NCBI RefSeq assembly: GCF_003660445.1
Contig: NZ_QZVQ01000007.1
Coordinates: forward strand, 186,001 to 250,000
Reading direction: 5' to 3'
DNA from: Croceibacterium ferulae
GTDB taxonomy: Bacteria > Pseudomonadota > Alphaproteobacteria > Sphingomonadales > Sphingomonadaceae
Length of the DNA stretch: 64,000 nt
The notes beneath the pieces were generated by a model. It worked only from the letters and a program-made list of their open reading frames with translations, made no database searches and had not been told where the DNA came from. Below, piece by piece: positions 62,331 to 64,000 of the stretch. A program made the position numbers and the translations under genes. Each line of letters opens with the position of its first letter. Position 1 is the first letter of the stretch.

Positions 62331-64000
62331 ACAGCGCCATCCGTTCCGACAGCAGCGGCGCGATCAGCGCGCTGGCTTCCGGGCCGGTCAGCTGCGGGTG
62401 CAGGAACGGCACGGTCAGGCACTCCACCGCGCCGGAGTAGGCGCCCCAGCTGGTCGGCTGCAATTGCGGCTTGTCCCCGTGATCCAGCCCAGCGCGAATA
62501 TGGGTCAGCGTGCCGGCAAACCGCCGATGGTGGTGCCCGCGCACCAGCCGGTTGTTGTCCAGCACCACCCGCACCACCCCGTCCAGCACGGGCGCGGGCA
62601 GGCTGCCCAGCGGAGAATCGCCGTCCCGCAGGAAGGCGGTGACCTGCTCCCGTGTGGTCAGCTGCGGATAGGCTTCCGGATCCAGCCCGGCGATCGCCAG
62701 CAGGGCGCGCAAGGCCTGCGCCTCGGTCGGCTCCGGCTCCGCGCGCCAGCAATCGGCGGGGTAGGCGTCCAGCAACGCCAGCAGGCCGACCTCGCGCCCC
62801 ATATCCTGCAACGCCACCGCCACCCCTTGCGCAATGACCCCGCCAACGGACCACCCCGCCAGATGCACCGGACCCTCCGGCACCGCCCGATCCACCCGAT
62901 GCGCATAGTCATGCGCCAGCCGCTCCAGGCTTTCCGGTGCAGGCACCGCCGGGTCGAGCGCGGGCGCCTGCAAGCCATAGACATCGCGCTTCGGCTGCAG
63001 GCAGTTGGCCAGCGTGCGGTAACCCCAGCTGAGCCCGCCCGCCGGATGCACCAGAAACAGCGGGTTCCCCGCGCCCCTTGCCAGCACGATCAACGGCCCC
63101 AGCCCGTGATCCGCGTCCGCCGCGTGATCGATCCGCGCCGCCAGCCCGCGAATATCCGCCACCTCGAACAGGGTAGCGAGACCCGGATCGTGCCCCCACT
63201 CCTCCCGGATGCGCAGCAGCAGGTCCACCGCCGACAGCGAATGGCCGCCCAGCGCGAAGAAATCGTCCCCTGCGGCCAGCGGTCCCTCATGCCCCAGCAC
63301 CGCGGCGAACAGCTCCGCCAGCTTCCGCTCCGTCGCCGTGGCCGGCGCATCGCCGCCCTCGCTGGCGAAGTCCGGCTCCGGCAAGGCGCGCCGGTCCAGC
63401 TTGCCATTGGCGGTCACCGGCATCGCGGCCAGCGGCACGAAGGCGGCCGGCACCATGTAGGAGGGCAGGCGCCGCGCCAGCGCCAAGCGCAGGGTTTCGG
63501 CGTCGTAGCCCGTGGCGGGCACCAGCCACGCGACCAGCCGCTCTCCCCGGGCCAGCACCACCGCAGCGCTGGCCAGCCCGCTATCGGCGATCGCCGCCTC
63601 GATCTCGCCCAATTCGATGCGCAGGCCCCGGATCTTAACCTGATGATCGGCCCGCCCCAGAAACTCGATCGCCCCATCGCCCCGCCGCCGCGCCAGGTCG
63701 CCGGTGGCATACAGCCGCTCTCCGGGATGGAACGGATCGGCGATGAACCGCTCCGCCGTCAGGTCCGGCCGGCCCAGATAGCCACGCGCCAGCTGCACCC
63801 CGCCGATGAACAGCTGTCCGGTCACCCCAAGCGGCACCGGGCGATGGGCCGCGTCCAGCACCAGCAGCCGCGTGTTCCACACCGGATGGCCGATCGGCAC
63901 CGGCCGGCTGCGATCATCGGCGCTGGCGGGCCAGTAACTGACGTCCACCGCCGCCTCTGTCGGTCCGTAGAGGTTGTGCAACTCGCCCCTGATGCGCCCG
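62311..64000 (-). CDS. Non-ribosomal peptide synthetase, 3' part: adenylation (partial), carrier, thioesterase
   Basis: The final 563 residues of an NRPS are visible; the 5' part lies beyond base 64000. In order they show the end of an adenylation domain (LYGPTEAAVDVSYW, YATGDLARRR, GRADHQVKIRGLRIELGEIE, NGKLDRRALP), a peptidyl carrier domain with phosphopantetheine Ser in FFALGGHSLSAVD, and a type I thioesterase with Ser in AGWSVGGVIAQ and the likely Asp in ALLDAYP. This termination-module layout equals EntF. The specificity residues lie upstream of the window, so the amino acid cannot be predicted. The stop overlaps the M20 gene on the other strand. Confidence 0.93.
   Translation of the reverse strand, partial: GRIRGELHNLYGPTEAAVDVSYWPASADDRSRPVPIGHPVWNTRLLVLDAAHRPVPLGVTGQLFIGGVQLARGYLGRPDLTAERFIADPFHPGERLYATGDLARRRGDGAIEFLGRADHQVKIRGLRIELGEIEAAIADSGLASAAVVLARGERLVAWLVPATGYDAETLRLALARRLPSYMVPAAFVPLAAMPVTANGKLDRRALPEPDFASEGGDAPATATERKLAELFAAVLGHEGPLAAGDDFFALGGHSLSAVDLLLRIREEWGHDPGLATLFEVADIRGLAARIDHAADADHGLGPLIVLARGAGNPLFLVHPAGGLSWGYRTLANCLQPKRDVYGLQAPALDPAVPAPESLERLAHDYAHRVDRAVPEGPVHLAGWSVGGVIAQGVAVALQDMGREVGLLALLDAYPADCWRAEPEPTEAQALRALLAIAGLDPEAYPQLTTREQVTAFLRDGDSPLGSLPAPVLDGVVRVVLDNNRLVRGHHHRRFAGTLTHIRAGLDHGDKPQLQPTSWGAYSGAVECLTVPFLHPQLTGPEASALIAPLLSERMALFTPVSA

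Overview
The window is a chromosomal segment of an alphaproteobacterium, most likely a sphingomonad (order Sphingomonadales). The inference rests on high-GC coding style, a split F0 ATP synthase operon with duplicated b subunits (atpI-atpB-atpE-atpF'-atpF), an S16 protein with a long Ala/Glu tail, a FYDLN-type acidic zinc protein, and two copies of a short helix-turn-helix family I associate with sphingomonads. I cannot name a genus from sequence alone.

Layout. 1-9876 (minus) is the nuo operon for respiratory complex I, read nuoA-B-C-D-x-E-y-F-G-H-I-J (nuoJ cut by the window edge); x is a secreted 154-residue protein and y a 46-residue membrane protein, both translationally coupled to nuo genes. 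10107-22330 is mostly housekeeping: thiolase, a kinase-only RfaE1/HldA homologue, purF, an SDR, photolyase, a YdjM-type membrane protein, rppH, a TPR protein, an RsmB-like methyltransferase, hydrolases and asd. 22418-30391 carries a DPP IV-family peptidase and the ffh-rpsP-rimM-(vapBC, membrane protein)-trmD-rplS block, with tRNA-Ala(GGC) upstream of ffh. 30589-38359 is aroA-cmk and rpsA, separated by about 4 kb of accessory genes (OmpA-like, WcbI-like, GSCFA, HTH protein). 38450-43324 holds gloB, a flavodoxin-like reductase, the F0 operon and radC. 43360-53257 holds a ydbH-ynbE-ydbL envelope lipid-transport operon, a DUF3857/transglutaminase/TPR protein, and purB, lapA, pyrF and trpF. 53262-54299 has a small unknown gene and a lone sialate-type cytidylyltransferase.

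54552-64000 looks like an iron/siderophore locus. A Fur-box-like sequence sits between a Fes/IroE-type esterase and a divergent lipoprotein binding protein plus a YncE-like propeller. A FecCD-type permease and ATPase follow on the other strand, then an HTH protein coupled to an M20 amidohydrolase, and finally the 3' half of an NRPS (adenylation, carrier and thioesterase domains) that runs off the right edge. The logic would be synthesis (NRPS), periplasmic capture and import (binding protein, permease, ATPase) and iron release (esterase) under iron control. The outer-membrane receptor and the rest of the NRPS are not in the window.

The least expected observations are: (i) extra genes inside the nuo operon; (ii) two places where an intrinsic-terminator hairpin carries the next gene's Shine-Dalgarno in its 3' arm (rpsP/rimM and atpF/reductase); (iii) a toxin-antitoxin pair with its own operator inserted in the rimM-trmD operon; (iv) palindromic repeats upstream of, and inside, the HTH gene of the siderophore locus.
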